From Psophocarpus tetragonolobus (lineage: Eukaryota; Streptophyta; Magnoliopsida; Fabales; Fabaceae): a DNA stretch of 64,000 nucleotides. The notes below the pieces were generated by a model. The model made no database searches. It saw only the letters and a list, made by a program, of their open reading frames with translations, and had not been told where the DNA came from. Below are positions 1 through 15,300 of the stretch, one piece after another. Numbering within the stretch: the stretch's first letter is position 1; every line of letters begins with the position of its first letter. The stretch is taken from assembly GCA_037954015.1 (NCBI GenBank), contig CM075691.1, forward strand, positions 50,151,447 to 50,215,446, read 5' to 3'. Made by a program: the position numbers and the translations under genes.

Positions 1-542
1 TCTTCTTTCTAAAAGATAATTTTATTGATCATTTAAAATTTCTTTATTAAAGATCATAATGGTAACGATCAATGGGCCTAATAAATGCTAAAAAATTTGA
101 AATAGTTATGTTCTTTCTAAAAGATAATTTAATAGATCATTTAAAATTTCTCTATTAAAGATCATAACGGTAATGATCATTGGGCCTAATAAATGCTAAA
201 AAATTTGAAATAGTTATCTTCTTTCTAAAAGATTATTTAATAGATCATTTAAAATTTCTTTATTAAAGATCATAACGGTAACGATCAATGGGCCTAATAA
301 ATGCTAAAAAATATGAAATAGTTATCTTCTTTCTAAAAGATAATTTAATAGATCATTTAAAATTTCTTTATTAAAGATCATAACGGTAACGATCAATGGG
401 CTTAATAAATGCTAAAAAATTTGCAATAGTTATCTTCTTTCTAAAAGATAATTTAAGAGATCATTTAAAATTTCTTTATTAAAGATCATAACGGTAACGA
501 TCAATGGGCCTAATAAATGCTAAAAAATTTGAAATAGTTATC

Positions 543-649
543 TTCTTTCTAAAAGATAATTTAATAGATCATTTAAAATTTCTTTATTAAAGATCATAAC
601 GGTAACGATCATTGGCCTAATAAATGCTAAAAAATATGAAATAGTTATC
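543..649 (+). repeat. 107-bp monomer subtype (GGGCC to GGCC)
   Basis: Example of the short subtype. It reads CGATCATTGGCCTAAT, one G fewer than the consensus, and is usually followed by the AAAAAATATGAAATAG ending. The deletion is nearly always linked to T at position 70, so these units look like one lineage and not repeated independent losses. They are frequent from 1 to about 38 kb and explain most of the net 57-bp shortfall of the left part. They are rare on the right (for example near 39.1, 46.2 and 49.5 kb, and once per young 25-monomer unit). Confidence 0.93.
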
Positions 650-972
650 TTCTTTCTAAAAGATAATTTAATAGATCATTTAAAATTTCTTTATTAAAGA
701 TCATAACGGTAATGATCATTGGGCCTAATAAATGCTAAAAAATTTGAAATAGTTATGTTCTTTCTAAAAGATTATTTAATAGATCATTTAAAATTTCTTT
801 ATTAAAGATCATAACGGTAACGATCAATGGGCCTAATAAATGCTAAAAAATTTGAAATAGTTATCTTCTTTCTAAAAGATAATTTAAGAGATCATTTAAA
901 ATTTCTTTATTAAAGATCATAACGGTAACGATCATTGGCCTAATAAATGCTAAAAAATATGAAATAGTTATC

Positions 973-3900
973 TTCTTTCTAAAAGATAATTTAAGAGATC
1001 ATTTAAAATTTCTTTATTAAAGATCATAACGGTAACGATCATTGGGCCTAATAAATGCTAAAAAATTTGAAATAGTTATCTTCTTTCTAAAAGATAATTT
1101 AATAGATCATTTAAAATTTCTTTATTAAAGATCATAACGGTAATGATCATTGGGCCTAATAAATTCTCAAAGATTGTAAATAATTATCTTCTTTCTAAAA
1201 GATAATTTAATAGATCATTTAAAATTTCGTTATTAAAGACCATAACGGTAACGATCAATGGGCCTAATAAATGCTAAAAGATTGTAAATAATTATCTTCT
1301 TTCTAAAAGATAATTTAATAGATCATTTAAAATTTCTTTATTAAAGATCATAACGGTAACGATCATTGGCCTAATAAATGCTAAAAAATATGAAATAGTT
1401 ATCTTCTTTCTAAAAGATAATTTAATAGATCATTTAAAATTTCTTTATTAAAGATCATAACGGTAATGATCATTGGGCCTAATAAATGCTAAAAAATTTG
1501 AAATAGTTATCTTCTTTCTAAAAGATAATTTAAGAGATCATTTAAAATTTCTTTATTAAAGATCATAACGGTAACGATCATTGGCCTAATAAATGCTAAA
1601 AAATATGAAATAGTTATCTTCTTTCTAAAAGATAATTTAATAGATCATTTAAAATTTCTTTATTAAAGATCATAACGGTAACGATCAATGGGCTTAATAA
1701 ATGCTAAAAAATTTGCAATAGTTATCTTCTTTCTAAAAGATAATTTAAGAGATCATTTAAAATTTCTTTATTAAAGATCATAACGGTAACGATCAATGGG
1801 CCTAATAAATGCTAAAAAATTTGAAATAGTTATCTTCTTTCTAAAAGATAATTTAATAGATCATTTAAAATTTCTTTATTAAAGATCATAACGGTAACGA
1901 TCATTGGCCTAATAAATGCTAAAAAATATGAAATAGTTATCTTCTTTCTAAAAGATAATTTAATAGATCATTTAAAATTTCTTTATTAAAGATCATAACG
2001 GTAATGATCATTGGGCCTAATAAATGCTAAAAAATTTGAAATAGTTATCTTCTTTCTAAAAGATAATTTAAGAGATCATTTAAAATTTCTTTATTAAAGA
2101 TCATAACGGTAACGATCATTGGGCCTAATAAATGCTAAAAAATATGAAATAGTTATCTTCTTTCTAAAAGATAATTTAATAGATCATTTAAAATTTCTTT
2201 ATTAAAGATCATAACGGTAACGATAAATGGGCCTAATAAATGCTAAAAAATTTGAAATAGTTATATTCTTTCTAAAAGATTATTTAATAGATCATTTAAA
2301 ATTTCTTTATTAAAGATCATAACGGTAACGATCAATGGGCTTAATAAATGCTAAAAAATTTGCAATAGTTATCTTCTTTCTAAAAGATAATTTAAGAGAT
2401 CATTTAAAATTTCTTTATTAAAGATCATAACGGTAACGATCATTGGGCCTAATAAATGCTAAAAAATTTGAAATAGTTATCTTCTTTCTAAAAGATAATT
2501 TAATAGATCATTTAAAATTTCTTTATTAAAGATCATAACGGTAATGATCATTGGGCCTAATAAATTCTCAAAGATTGTAAATAATTATCTTCTTTCTAAA
2601 AGATAATTTAATAGATCATTTAAAATTTCGTTATTAAAGACCATAACGGTAACGATCAATGGGCCTAATAAATGCTAAAAGATTGTAAATAATTATCTTC
2701 TTTCTAAAAGATAATTTAATAGATCATTTAAAATTTCTTTATTAAAGATCATAACGGTAACGATCATTGGCCTAATAAATGCTAAAAAATATGAAATAGT
2801 TATCTTCTTTCTAAAAGATAATTTAATAGATCATTTAAAATTTCTTTATTAAAGATCATAACGGTAATGATCATTGGGCCTAATAAATGCTAAAAAATTT
2901 GAAATAGTTATCTTCTTTCTAAAAGATAATTTAAGAGATCATTTAAAATTTCTTTATTAAAGATCATAACGGTAACGATCATTGGCCTAATAAATGCTAA
3001 AAAATATGAAATAGTTATCTTCTTTCTAAAAGATAATTTAATAGATCATTTAAAATTTCTTTATTAAAGATCATAACGGTAACGATCAATGGGCTTAATA
3101 AATGCTAAAAAATTTGCAATAGTTATCTTCTTTCTAAAAGATAATTTAAGAGATCATTTAAAATTTCTTTATTAAAGATCATAACGGTAACGATCAATGG
3201 GCCTAATAAATGCTAAAAAATTTGAAATAGTTATCTTCTTTCTAAAAGATAATTTAATAGATCATTTAAAATTTCTTTATTAAAGATCATAACGGTAACG
3301 ATCATTGGCCTAATAAATGCTAAAAAATATGAAATAGTTATCTTCTTTCTAAAAGATAATTTAATAGATCATTTAAAATTTCTTTATTAAAGATCATAAC
3401 GGTAATGATCATTGGGCCTAATAAATGCTAAAAAATTTGAAATAGTTATCTTCTTTCTAAAAGATAATTTAAGAGATCATTTAAAATTTCTTTATTAAAG
3501 ATCATAACGGTAACGATCATTGGGCCTAATAAATGCTAAAAAATATGAAATAGTTATCTTCTTTCTAAAAGATAATTTAATAGATCATTTAAAATTTCTT
3601 TATTAAAGATCATAACGGTAACGATAAATGGGCCTAATAAATGCTAAAAAATTTGAAATAGTTATATTCTTTCTAAAAGATTATTTAATAGATCATTTAA
3701 AATTTCTTTATTAAAGATCATAACGGTAACGATCAATGGGCCTAATAAATGCTAAAAAATTTGCAATAGTTATCTTCTTTCTAAAAGATAATTTTATTGA
3801 TCATTTAAAATTTCTTTATTAAAGATCATAATGGTAACGATCAATGGGCCTAATAAATGCTAAAAAATTTGAAATAGTTATGTTCTTTCTAAAAGATTAT

Positions 3901-6037
3901 TTAATAGATCATTTAAAATTTCTCTATTAAAGATCATAACGGTAACGATCAATGGGCCTAATAAATGCTAAAAAATTTGAAATAGTTATGTTCTTTCTAA
4001 AAGATTATTTAATAGATCATTTAAAATTTCTTTATTAAAGATCATAACGGTAACGATCAATGGGCCTAATAAATGCTAAAAAATTTGAAATAGTTATCTT
4101 CTTTCTAAAAGATAATTTAAGAGATCATTTAAAATTTCTTTATTAAAGATCATAACGGTAACGATCATTGGCCTAATAAATGCTAAAAAATATGAAATAG
4201 TTATCTTCTTTCTAAAAGATAATTTAAGAGATCATTTAAAATTTCTTTATTAAAGATCATAACGGTAACGATCATTGGGCCTAATAAATGCTAAAAAATT
4301 TGAAATAGTTATCTTCTTTCTAAAAGATAATTTAATAGATCATTTAAAATTTCTTTATTAAAGATCATAACGGTAATGATCATTGGGCCTAATAAATTCT
4401 CAAAGATTGTAAATAATTATCTTCTTTCTAAAAGATAATTTAATAGATCATTTAAAATTTCGTTATTAAAGACCATAACGGTAACGATCAATGGGCCTAA
4501 TAAATGCTAAAAGATTGTAAATAATTATCTTCTTTCTAAAAGATAATTTAATAGATCATTTAAAATTTCTTTATTAAAGATCATAACGGTAACGATCATT
4601 GGCCTAATAAATGCTAAAAAATATGAAATAGTTATCTTCTTTCTAAAACATAATTTAATAGATCATTTAAAATTTCTTTATTAAAGATCATAACGGTAAT
4701 GATCATTGGGCCTAATAAATGCTAAAAAATTTGAAATAGTTATCTTCTTTCTAAAAGATAATTTAAGAGATCATTTAAAATTTCTTTATTAAAGATCATA
4801 ACGGTAACGATCATTGGCCTAATAAATGCTAAAAAATATGAAATAGTTATCTTCTTTCTAAAAGATAATTTAATAGATCATTTAAAATTTCTTTATTAAA
4901 GATCATAACGGTAACGATCAATGGGCTTAATAAATGCTAAAAAATTTGCAATAGTTATCTTCTTTCTAAAAGATAATTTAAGAGATCATTTAAAATTTCT
5001 TTATTAAAGATCATAACGGTAACGATCAATGGGCCTAATAAATGCTAAAAAATTTGAAATAGTTATCTTCTTTCTAAAAGATAATTTAATAGATCATTTA
5101 AAATTTCTTTATTAAAGATCATAACGGTAACGATCATTGGCCTAATAAATGCTAAAAAATATGAAATAGTTATCTTCTTTCTAAAAGATAATTTAATAGA
5201 TCATTTAAAATTTCTTTATTAAAGGTCATAACGGTAATGATCATTGGGCCTAATAAATGCTAAAAAATTTGAAATAGTTATCTTCTTTCTAAAAGATAAT
5301 TTAAGAGATCATTTAAAATTTCTTTATTAAAGATCATAACGGTAACGATCATTGGGCCTAATAAATGCTAAAAAATATGAAATAGTTATCTTCTTTCTAA
5401 AAGATAATTTAATAGATCATTTAAAATTTCTTTATTAAAGATCATAACGGTAACGATAAATGGGCCTAATAAATGCTAAAAAATTTGAAATAGTTATATT
5501 CTTTCTAAAAGATTATTTAATAGATCATTTAAAATTTCTTTATTAAAGATCATAACGGTAACGATCAATGGGCCTAATAAATGCTAAAAAATTTGCAATA
5601 GTTATCTTCTTTCTAAAAGATAATTTTATTGATCATTTAAAATTTCTTTATTAAAGATCATAATGGTAACGATCAATGGGCCTAATAAATGCTAAAAAAT
5701 TTGAAATAGTTATGTTCTTTCTAAAAGATTATTTAATAGATCATTTAAAATTTCTCTATTAAAGATCATAACGGTAACGATCAATGGGCCTAATAAATGC
5801 TAAAAAATTTGAAATAGTTATGTTCTTTCTAAAAGATTATTTAATAGATCATTTAAAATTTCTTTATTAAAGATCATAACGGTAACGATCAATGGGCCTA
5901 ATAAATGCTAAAAAATTTGAAATAGTTATCTTCTTTCTAAAAGATAATTTAAGAGATCATTTAAAATTTCTTTATTAAAGATCATAACGGTAACGATCAT
6001 TGGCCTAATAAATGCTAAAAAATATGAAATAGTTATC
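973..6037 (+). repeat. Tandem blocks of 13, 17 and 17 monomers (1401 and 1832 bp)
   Basis: Three consecutive blocks share the same order of variants: 973-2373 (13 monomers, 1401 bp), 2374-4205 and 4206-6037 (17 monomers, 1832 bp each). Markers that repeat at these offsets are the ATTCTCAAAG unit (1163, 2564, 4396), the CGTTATTAAAGACC unit just after it, and the TATATTC end (2262, 3663, 5495). The longer blocks differ from the first by four added units that begin with TTTTATTGATC and ATGGTAAC (3775-4205). The 1-bp shortfalls inside each block come from 107-bp units. Confidence 0.85.
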
Positions 6038-8300
6038 TTCTTTCTAAAAGATAATTTAATAGATCATTTAAAATTTCTTTATTAAAGATCATAACGGTAA
6101 CGATCAATGGGCTTAATAAATGCTAAAAAATTTGCAATAGTTATCTTCTTTCTAAAAGATAATTTAAGAGATCATTTAAAATTTCTTTATTAAAGATCAT
6201 AACGGTAACGATCAATGGGCCTAATAAATGCTAAAAAATTTGAAATAGTTATCTTCTTTCTAAAAGATAATTTAATAGATCATTTAAAATTTCTTTATTA
6301 AAGATCATAACGGTAACGATCAATGGGCCTAATAAATGCTAAAAAATTTGAAATAGTTATCTTCTTTCTAAAAGATAATTTAAGAGATCATTTAAAATTT
6401 CTTTATTAAAGATCATAACGGTAACGATCATTGGCCTAATAAATGCTAAAAAATATGAAATAGTTATCTTCTTTCTAAAAGATAATTTAATAGATCATTT
6501 AAAATTTCTTTATTAAAGATCATAACGGTAACGATCAATGGGCTTAATAAATGCTAAAAAATTTGCAATAGTTATCTTCTTTCTAAAAGATAATTTAAGA
6601 GATCATTTAAAATTTCTTTATTAAAGATCATAACGGTAACGATCAATGGGCCTAATAAATGCTAAAAAATTTGAAATAGTTATCTTCTTTCTAAAAGATA
6701 ATTTAATAGATCATTTAAAATTTCTTTATTAAAGATCATAACGGTAACGATCATTGGCCTAATAAATGCTAAAAAATATGAAATAGTTATCTTCTTTCTA
6801 AAAGATAATTTAATAGATCATTTAAAATTTCTTTATTAAAGATCATAACGGTAATGATCATTGGGCCTAATAAATGCTAAAAAATTTGAAATAGTTATCT
6901 TCTTTCTAAAAGATAATTTAAGAGATCATTTAAAATTTCTTTATTAAAGATCATAACGGTAACGATCATTGGGCCTAATAAATGCTAAAAAATATGAAAT
7001 AGTTATCTTCTTTCTAAAAGATTATTTAATAGATCATTTAAAATTTCTTTATTAAAGATCATAACGGTAACGATCAATGGGCCTAATAAATGCTAAAAAA
7101 TTTGCAATAGTTATCTTCTTTCTAAAAGATAATTTTATTGATCATTTAAAATTTCTTTATTAAAGATCATAATGGTAACGATCAATGGGCCTAATAAATG
7201 CTAAAAAATTTGAAATAGTTATGTTCTTTCTAAAAGATTATTTAATAGATCATTTAAAATTTCTCTATTAAAGATCATAACGGTAACGATCAATGGGCCT
7301 AATAAATGCTAAAAAATTTGAAATAGTTATGTTCTTTCTAAAAGATTATTTAATAGATCATTTAAAATTTCTTTATTAAAGATCATAACGGTAACGATCA
7401 ATGGGCCTAATAAATGCTAAAAAATTTGAAATAGTTATCTTCTTTCTAAAAGATAATTTAAGAGATCATTTAAAATTTCTTTATTAAAGATCATAACGGT
7501 AACGATCATTGGCCTAATAAATGCTAAAAAATATGAAATAGTTATCTTCTTTCTAAAAGATAATTTAATAGATCATTTAAAATTTCTTTATTAAAGATCA
7601 TAAGGTAACGATCAATGGGCTTAATAAATGCTAAAAAATTTGCAATAGTTATCTTCTTTCTAAAAGATAATTTAAGAGATCATTTAAAATTTCTTTATTA
7701 AAGATCATAACGGTAACGATCAATGGGCCTAATAAATGCTAAAAAATTTGAAATAGTTATCTTCTTTCTAAAAGATAATTTAATAGATCATTTAAAATTT
7801 CTTTATTAAAGATCATAACGGTAACGATCATTGGCCTAATAAATGCTAAAAAATATGAAATAGTTATCTTCTTTCTAAAAGATAATTTAATAGATCATTT
7901 AAAATTTCTTTATTAAAGATCATAACGGTAATGATCATTGGGCCTAATAAATGCTAAAAAATTTGAAATAGTTATCTTCTTTCTAAAAGATAATTTAAGA
8001 GATCATTTAAAATTTCTTTATTAAAGATCATAACGGTAACGATCATTGGGCCTAATAAATGCTAAAAAATATGAAATAGTTATCTTCTTTCTAAAAGATA
8101 ATTTAATAGATCATTTAAAATTTCTTTATTAAAGATCATAACGGTAACGATAAATGGGCCTAATAAATGCTAAAAAATTTGAAATAGTTATATTCTTTCT
8201 AAAAGATTATTTAATAGATCATTTAAAATTTCTTTATTAAAGATCATAACTGTAACGATCAATGGGCCTAATAAATGCTAAAAAATTTGCAATAGTTATC

Positions 8301-11300
8301 TTCTTTCTAAAAGATAATTTTATTGATCATTTAAAATTTCTTTATTAAAGATCATAATGGTAACGATCAATGGGCCTAATAAATGCTAAAAAATTTGAAA
8401 TAGTTATGTTCTTTCTAAAAGATTATTTAATAGATCATTTAAAATTTCTCTATTAAAGATCATAACGGTAACGATCAATGGGCCTAATAAATGCTAAAAA
8501 ATTTGAAATAGTTATGTTCTTTCTAAAAGATTATTTAATAGATCATTTAAAATTTCTTTATTAAAGATCATAACGGTAACGATCAATGGGCCTAATAAAT
8601 GCTTAAAAATTTGCAATAGTTATCTTCTTTCTAAAAGATAATTTAATAGATCATTTAAAATTTCTTTATTAAAGATCATAACGGTAACGATCAATGGGCT
8701 TAATAAATGCTAAAAAATTTGCAATAGTTATCTTCTTTCTAAAAGATAATTTTATTGATCATTTAAAATTTCTTTATTAAAGATCATAATGGTAACGATC
8801 AATGGGCCTAATAAATGCTAAAAAATTTGAAATAGTTATGTTCTTTCTAAAAGATTATTTAATAGATCATTTAAAATTTCTCTATTAAAGATCATAACGG
8901 TAACGATCAATGGGCCTAATAAATGCTAAAAAATTTGAAATAGTTATGTTCTTTCTAAAAGATTATTTAATAGATCATTTAAAATTTCTTTATTAAAGAT
9001 CATAACGGTAACGATCAATGGGCGTAATAAATGCTAAAAAATTTGCAATAGTTATCTTCTTTCTAAAAGATAATTTAAGAGATCATTTAAAATTTCTTTA
9101 TTAAAGATCATAACGGTAACGATCATTGGCCTAATAAATGCTAAAAAATATGAAATAGTTATCTTCTTTCTAAAAGATAATTTAATAGATCATTTAAAAT
9201 TTCTTTATTAAAGATCATAACGGTAACGATCAATGGGCTTAATAAATGCTAAAAAATTTGCAATAGTTATCTTCTTTCTAAAAGATAATTTAAGAGATCA
9301 TTTAAAATTTCTTTATTAAAGATCATAACGGTAACGATCAATGGGCCTAATAAATGCTAAAAAATTTGAAATAGTTATCTTCTTTCTAAAAGATAATTTA
9401 ATAGATCATTTAAAATTTCTTTATTAAAGATCATAACGGTAACGATCATTGGCCTAATAAATGCTAAAAAATATGAAATAGTTATCTTCTTTCTAAAAGA
9501 TAATTTAATAGATCATTTAAAATTTCTTTATTAAAGATCATAACGGTAATGATCATTGGGCCTAATAAATGCTAAAAAATTTGAAATAGTTATCTTCTTT
9601 CTAAAAGATAATTTAAGAGATCATTTAAAATTTCTTTATTAAAGATCATAACGGTAACGATCATTGGGCCTAATAAATGCTAAAAAATATGAAATAGTTA
9701 TCTTCTTTCTAAAAGATAATTTAATAGATCATTTAAAATTTCTTTATTAAAGATCATAACGGTAACGATAAATGGGCCTAATAAATGCTAAAAAATTTGA
9801 AATAGTTATATTCTTTCTAAAAGATTATTTAATAGATCATTTAAAATTTCTTTATTAAAGATCATAACGGTAACGATCAATGGGCCTAATAAATGCTAAA
9901 AAATTTGCAATAGTTATCTTCTTTCTAAAAGATAATTTTATTGATCATTTAAAATTTCTTTATTAAAGATCATAATGGTAACGATCAATGGGCCTAATAA
10001 ATGCTAAAAAATTTGAAATAGTTATGTTCTTTCTAAAAGATTATTTAATAGATCATTTAAAATTTCTCTATTAAAGATCATAACGGTAACGATCAATGGG
10101 CCTAATAAATGCTAAAAAATTTGAAATAGTTATGTTCTTTCTAAAAGATTATTTAATAGATCATTTAAAATTTCTTTATTAAAGATCATAACGGTAACGA
10201 TCAATGGGCGTAATAAATGCTAAAAAATTTGCAATAGTTATCTTCTTTCTAAAAGATAATTTAAGAGATCATTTGAAATTTCTTTATTAAAGATCATAAC
10301 GGTAACGATCATTGGCCTAATAAATGCTAAAAAATATGAAATAGTTATCTTCTTTCTAAAAGATAATTTAATAGATCATTTAAAATTTCTTTATTAAAGA
10401 TCATAACGGTAACGATCAATGGGCTTAATAAATGCTAAAAAATTTGCAATAGTTATCTTCTTTCTAAAAGATAATTTAAGAGATCATTTAAAATTTCTTT
10501 ATTAAAGATCATAACGGTAACGATCAATGGGCCTAATAAATGCTAAAAAATTTGAAATAGTTATCTTCTTTCTAAAAGATAATTTAATAGATCATTTAAA
10601 ATTTCTTTATTAAAGATCATAACGGTAACGATCATTGGCCTAATAAATGCTAAAAAATATGAAATAGTTATCTTCTTTCTAAAAGATAATTTAATAGATC
10701 ATTTAAAATTTCTTTATTAAAGATCATAACGGTAATGATCATTGGGCCTAATAAATGCTAAAAAATTTGAAATAGTTATCTTCTTTCTAAAAGATAATTT
10801 AAGAGATCATTTAAAATTTCTTTATTAAAGATCATAACGGTAACGATCATTGGGCCTAATAAATGCTAAAAAATATGAAATAGTCATCTTCTTTCTAAAA
10901 GCTAATTTAATAGATCATTTAAAATTTCTTTATTAAAGATCATAACGGTAACGATAAATGGGCCTAATAAATGCTAAAAAATTTGAAATAGTTATATTCT
11001 TTCTAAAAGATTATTTAATAGATCATTTAAAATTTCTTTATTAAAGATCATAACGGTAACGATCAATGGGCCTAATAAATGCTAAAAAATTTGCAATAGT
11101 TATCTTCTTTCTAAAAGATAATTTTATTGATCATTTAAAATTTCTTTATTAAAGATCATAATGGTAACGATCAATGGGCCTAATAAATGCTAAAAAATTT
11201 GAAATAGTTATGTTCTTCTAAAAGATTATTTAATAGATCATTTAAAATTTCTCTATTAAAGATCATAACGGTAACGATCAATGGGCCTAATAAATGCTAA

Positions 11301-11535
11301 AAAATTTGAAATAGTTATGTTCTTTCTAAAAGATTATTTAATAGATCATTTAAAATTTCTTTATTAAAGATCATAACGGTAACGATCAATGGGCCTAATA
11401 AATGCTAAAAAATTTGCAATAGTTATCTTCTTTCTAAAAGATAATTTAATAGATCATTTAAAATTTCTTTATTAAAGATCATAACGGTAACGATCAATGG
11501 GCTTAATAAATGCTAAAAAATTTGCAATAGTTATC
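8301..11535 (+). repeat. Block of 4 + 11 + 11 + 4 monomers (1186-bp tandem copies)
   Basis: 8733-9918 and 9919-11104 are tandem 11-monomer copies of 1186 bp. They share a rare GGGCGTAATAA variant at 9022 and 10208, found nowhere else that I noticed. They are flanked by matching 4-monomer segments, 8301-8732 and 11105-11535, offset 2804 bp. The right one is 1 bp shorter because of a lost T near 11217 (GTTCTTCTAA). The shared private variant shows that the 11-monomer duplication happened after that mutation. Confidence 0.82.
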
Positions 11536-12399
11536 TTCTTTCTAAAAGATAATTTTATTGATCATTTAAAATTTCTTTATTAAAGATCATAATGGTAACG
11601 ATCAATGGGCCTAATAAATGCTAAAAAATTTGAAATAGTTATGTTCTTTCTAAAAGATTATTTAATAGATCATTTAAAATTTCTCTATTAAAGATCATAA
11701 CGGTAACGATCAATGGGCCTAATAAATGCTAAAAAATTTGAAATAGTTATGTTCTTTCTAAAAGATAATTTAAGAGATCATTTAAAATTTCTTTATTAAA
11801 GATCATAACGGTAACGATCATTGGCCTAATAAATGCTAAAAAATATGAAATAGTTATCTTCTTTCTAAAAGATAATTTAATAGATCATTTAAAATTTCTT
11901 TATTAAAGATCATAACGGTAACGATCAATGGGCTTAATAAATGCTAAAAAATTTGCAATAGTTATCTTCTTTCTAAAAGATAATTTAAGAGATCATTTAA
12001 AATTTCTTTATTAAAGATCATAACGGTAACGATCAATGGGCCTAATAAATGCTAAAAAATTTGAAATAGTTATCTTCTTTCTAAAAGATAATTTAATAGA
12101 TCATTTAAAATTTCTTTATTAAAGATCATAACGGTAACGATCATTGGCCTAATAAATGCTAAAAAATATGAAATAGTTATCTTCTTTCTAAAAGATAATT
12201 TAATAGATCATTTAAAATTTCTTTATTAAAGATCATAACGGTAATGATCATTGGGCCTAATAAATGCTAAAAAATTTGAAATAGTTATCTTCTTTCTAAA
12301 AGATAATTTAAGAGATCATTTAAAATTTCTTTATTAAAGATCATAACGGTAACGATCATTGGGCCTAATAAATGCTAAAAAATATGAAATAGTTATCTT

Positions 12400-15300
12400 C
12401 TTTCTAAAAGATAATTTAATAGATCATTTAAAATTTCTTTATTAAAGATCATAACGGTAACGATAAATGGGCCTAATAAATGCTAAAAAATTTGAAATAG
12501 TTATATTCTTTCTAAAAGATTATTTAATAGATCATTTAAAATTTCTTTATTAAAGATCATAACGGTAACGATCAATGGGCCTAATAAATGCTAAAAAATT
12601 TGCAATAGTTATCTTCTTTCTAAAAGATAATTTTATTGATCATTTAAAATTTCTTTATTAAAGATCATAATGGTAACGATCAATGGGCCTAATAAATGCT
12701 AAAAAATTTGAAATAGTTATGTTCTTTCTAAAAGATTATTTAATAGATCATTTAAAATTTCTCTATTAAAGATCATAACGGTAACGATCAATGGGCCTAA
12801 TAAATGCTAAAAAATTTGAAATAGTTATGTTCTTTCTAAAAGATAATTTAATTGATCATTTAAAATTTCTTTATTAAAGATCATAACGGTAATGATCATT
12901 GGGCCTAATAAATTCTAAAAGATTGTAAATAATTATCTTCTTTCTAAAAGATAATTTAATAGATCATTTAAAATTTCTTTATTAAAGATCATAACGGTAA
13001 CGATCAATGGGCCTAATAAATGCTAAAAAATTTGAAATAGTTATCTTCTTTCTAAAAGATAATTTTATTGATCATTTAAAATTTCTTTATTAAAGATCAT
13101 AACGGTAATGATCATTGGGCCTAATAAATTCTAAAAGATTGTAACTAATTATCTTCTTTCTAAAAGATAATTTAATAGATCATTTAAAATTTCTTTATTA
13201 AAGATCATAACGGTAACGATCATTGGCCTAATAAATGCTAAAAAATATGAAATAGTTATCTTCATTCTAAAAGATAATTTAATAGATCATTTAAAATTTC
13301 TTTATTAAAGATCATAACGGTAACGATCATTGGGCTTAATAAATGCTAAAAAATTTGCAATAGTTATCTTCTTTCTAAAAGATAATTTAAGAGATCATTT
13401 AAAATTTCTTTATTAAAGATCATAACGGTAACGATCAATGGGCCTAATAAATGCTAAAAAATTTGAAATAGTTATCTTCTTTCTAAAAGATAATTTAATA
13501 GATCATTTAAAATTTCTTTATTAAAGATCATAACGGTAACGATCATTGGCCTAATAAATGCTAAAAAATATGAAATAGTTATCTTCTTTCTAAAAGATAA
13601 TTTAATAGATCATTTAAAATTTCTTTATTAAAGATCATAACGGTAATGATCATTGGGCCTAATAAATGCTAAAAAATTTGAAATAGTTATCTTCTTTCTA
13701 AAAGATAATTTAAGAGATCATTTAAAATTTCTTTATTAAAGATCATAACGGTAACGATCATTGGGCCTAATAAATGCTAAAAAATATGAAATAGTTATCT
13801 TCTTTCTAAAAGATAATTTAATAGATCATTTAAAATTTCTTTATTAAAGATCATAACGGTAACGATAAATGGGCCTAATAAATGCTAAAAAATTTGAAAT
13901 AGTTATATTCTTTCTAAAAGATTATTTAATAGATCATTTAAAATTTCTTTATTAAAGATCATAACGGTAACGATCAATGGGCCTAATAAATGCTAAAAAA
14001 TTTGCAATAGTTATCTTCTTTCTAAAAGATAATTTTATTGATCATTTAAAATTTCTTTATTAAAGATCATAATGGTAACGATCAATGGGCCTAATAAATG
14101 CTAAAAAATTTGAAATAGTTATGTTCTTTCTAAAAGATTATTTAATAGATCATTTAAAATTTCTCTATTAAAGATCATAACGGTAACGATCAATGGGCCT
14201 AATAAATGCTAAAAAATTTGAAATAGTTATGTTCTTTCTAAAAGATAATTTAATTGATCATTTAAAATTTCTTTATTAAAGATCATAACGGTAATGATCA
14301 TTGGGCCTAATAAATTCTAAAAGATTGTAAATAATTATCTTCTTTCTAAAAGATAATTTAATAGATCATTTAAAATTTCTTTATTAAAGATCATAACGGT
14401 AACGATCAATGGGCCTAATAAATGCTAAAAAATTTGCAATAGTTATCTTCTTTCTAAAAGATAATTTAAGAGATCATTTAAAATTTCTTTATTAAAGATC
14501 ATAACGGTAACGATCAATGGGCCTAATAAATGCTAAAAAATTTGAAATAGTTATCTTCTTTCTAAAAGATAATTTAATAGATCATTTAAAATTTCTTTAT
14601 TAAAGATCATAACGGTAATGATCATTGGGCCTAATAAATTCTAAAAGATTGTAACTAATTATCTTCTTTCTAAAAGATAATTTAATAGATCATTTAAAAT
14701 TTCTTTATTAAAGATCATAACGGTAACGATCATTGGCCTAATAAATGCTAAAAAATATGAAATAGTTATCTTCATTCTAAAAGATAATTTAATAGATCAT
14801 TTAAAATTTCTTTATTAAAGATCATAACGGTAACGATCATTGGGCTTAATAAATGCTAAAAAATTTGCAATAGTTATCTTCTTTCTAAAAGATAATTTAA
14901 GAGATCATTTAAAATTTCTTTATTAAAGATCATAACGTTAACGATCAATGGGCCTAATAAATGCTAAAAAATTTGAAATAGTTATCTTCTTTCTAAAAGA
15001 TAATTTAATAGATCATTTAAAATTTCTTTATTAAAGATCATAACGGTAACGATCAATGGGCCTAATAAATGCTAAAAAATTTGAAATAGTTATCTTCTTT
15101 CTAAAAGATAATTTTATTGATCATTTAAAATTTCTTTATTAAAGATCATAACGGTAATGATCATTGGGCCTAATAAATTCTAAAAGATTGTAACTAATTA
15201 TCTTCTTTCTAAAAGATAATTTAATAGATCATTTAAAATTTCTTTATTAAAGATCATAACGGTAACGATCATTGGCCTAATAAATGCTAAAAAATATGAA

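Noticed and set aside
7601..7610. One-base losses (near 7603, 11217, 27370, 39455) as possible functional sites
   Set aside because: They are isolated single-monomer indels, or are copied only by later duplication, as expected for neutral mutation.
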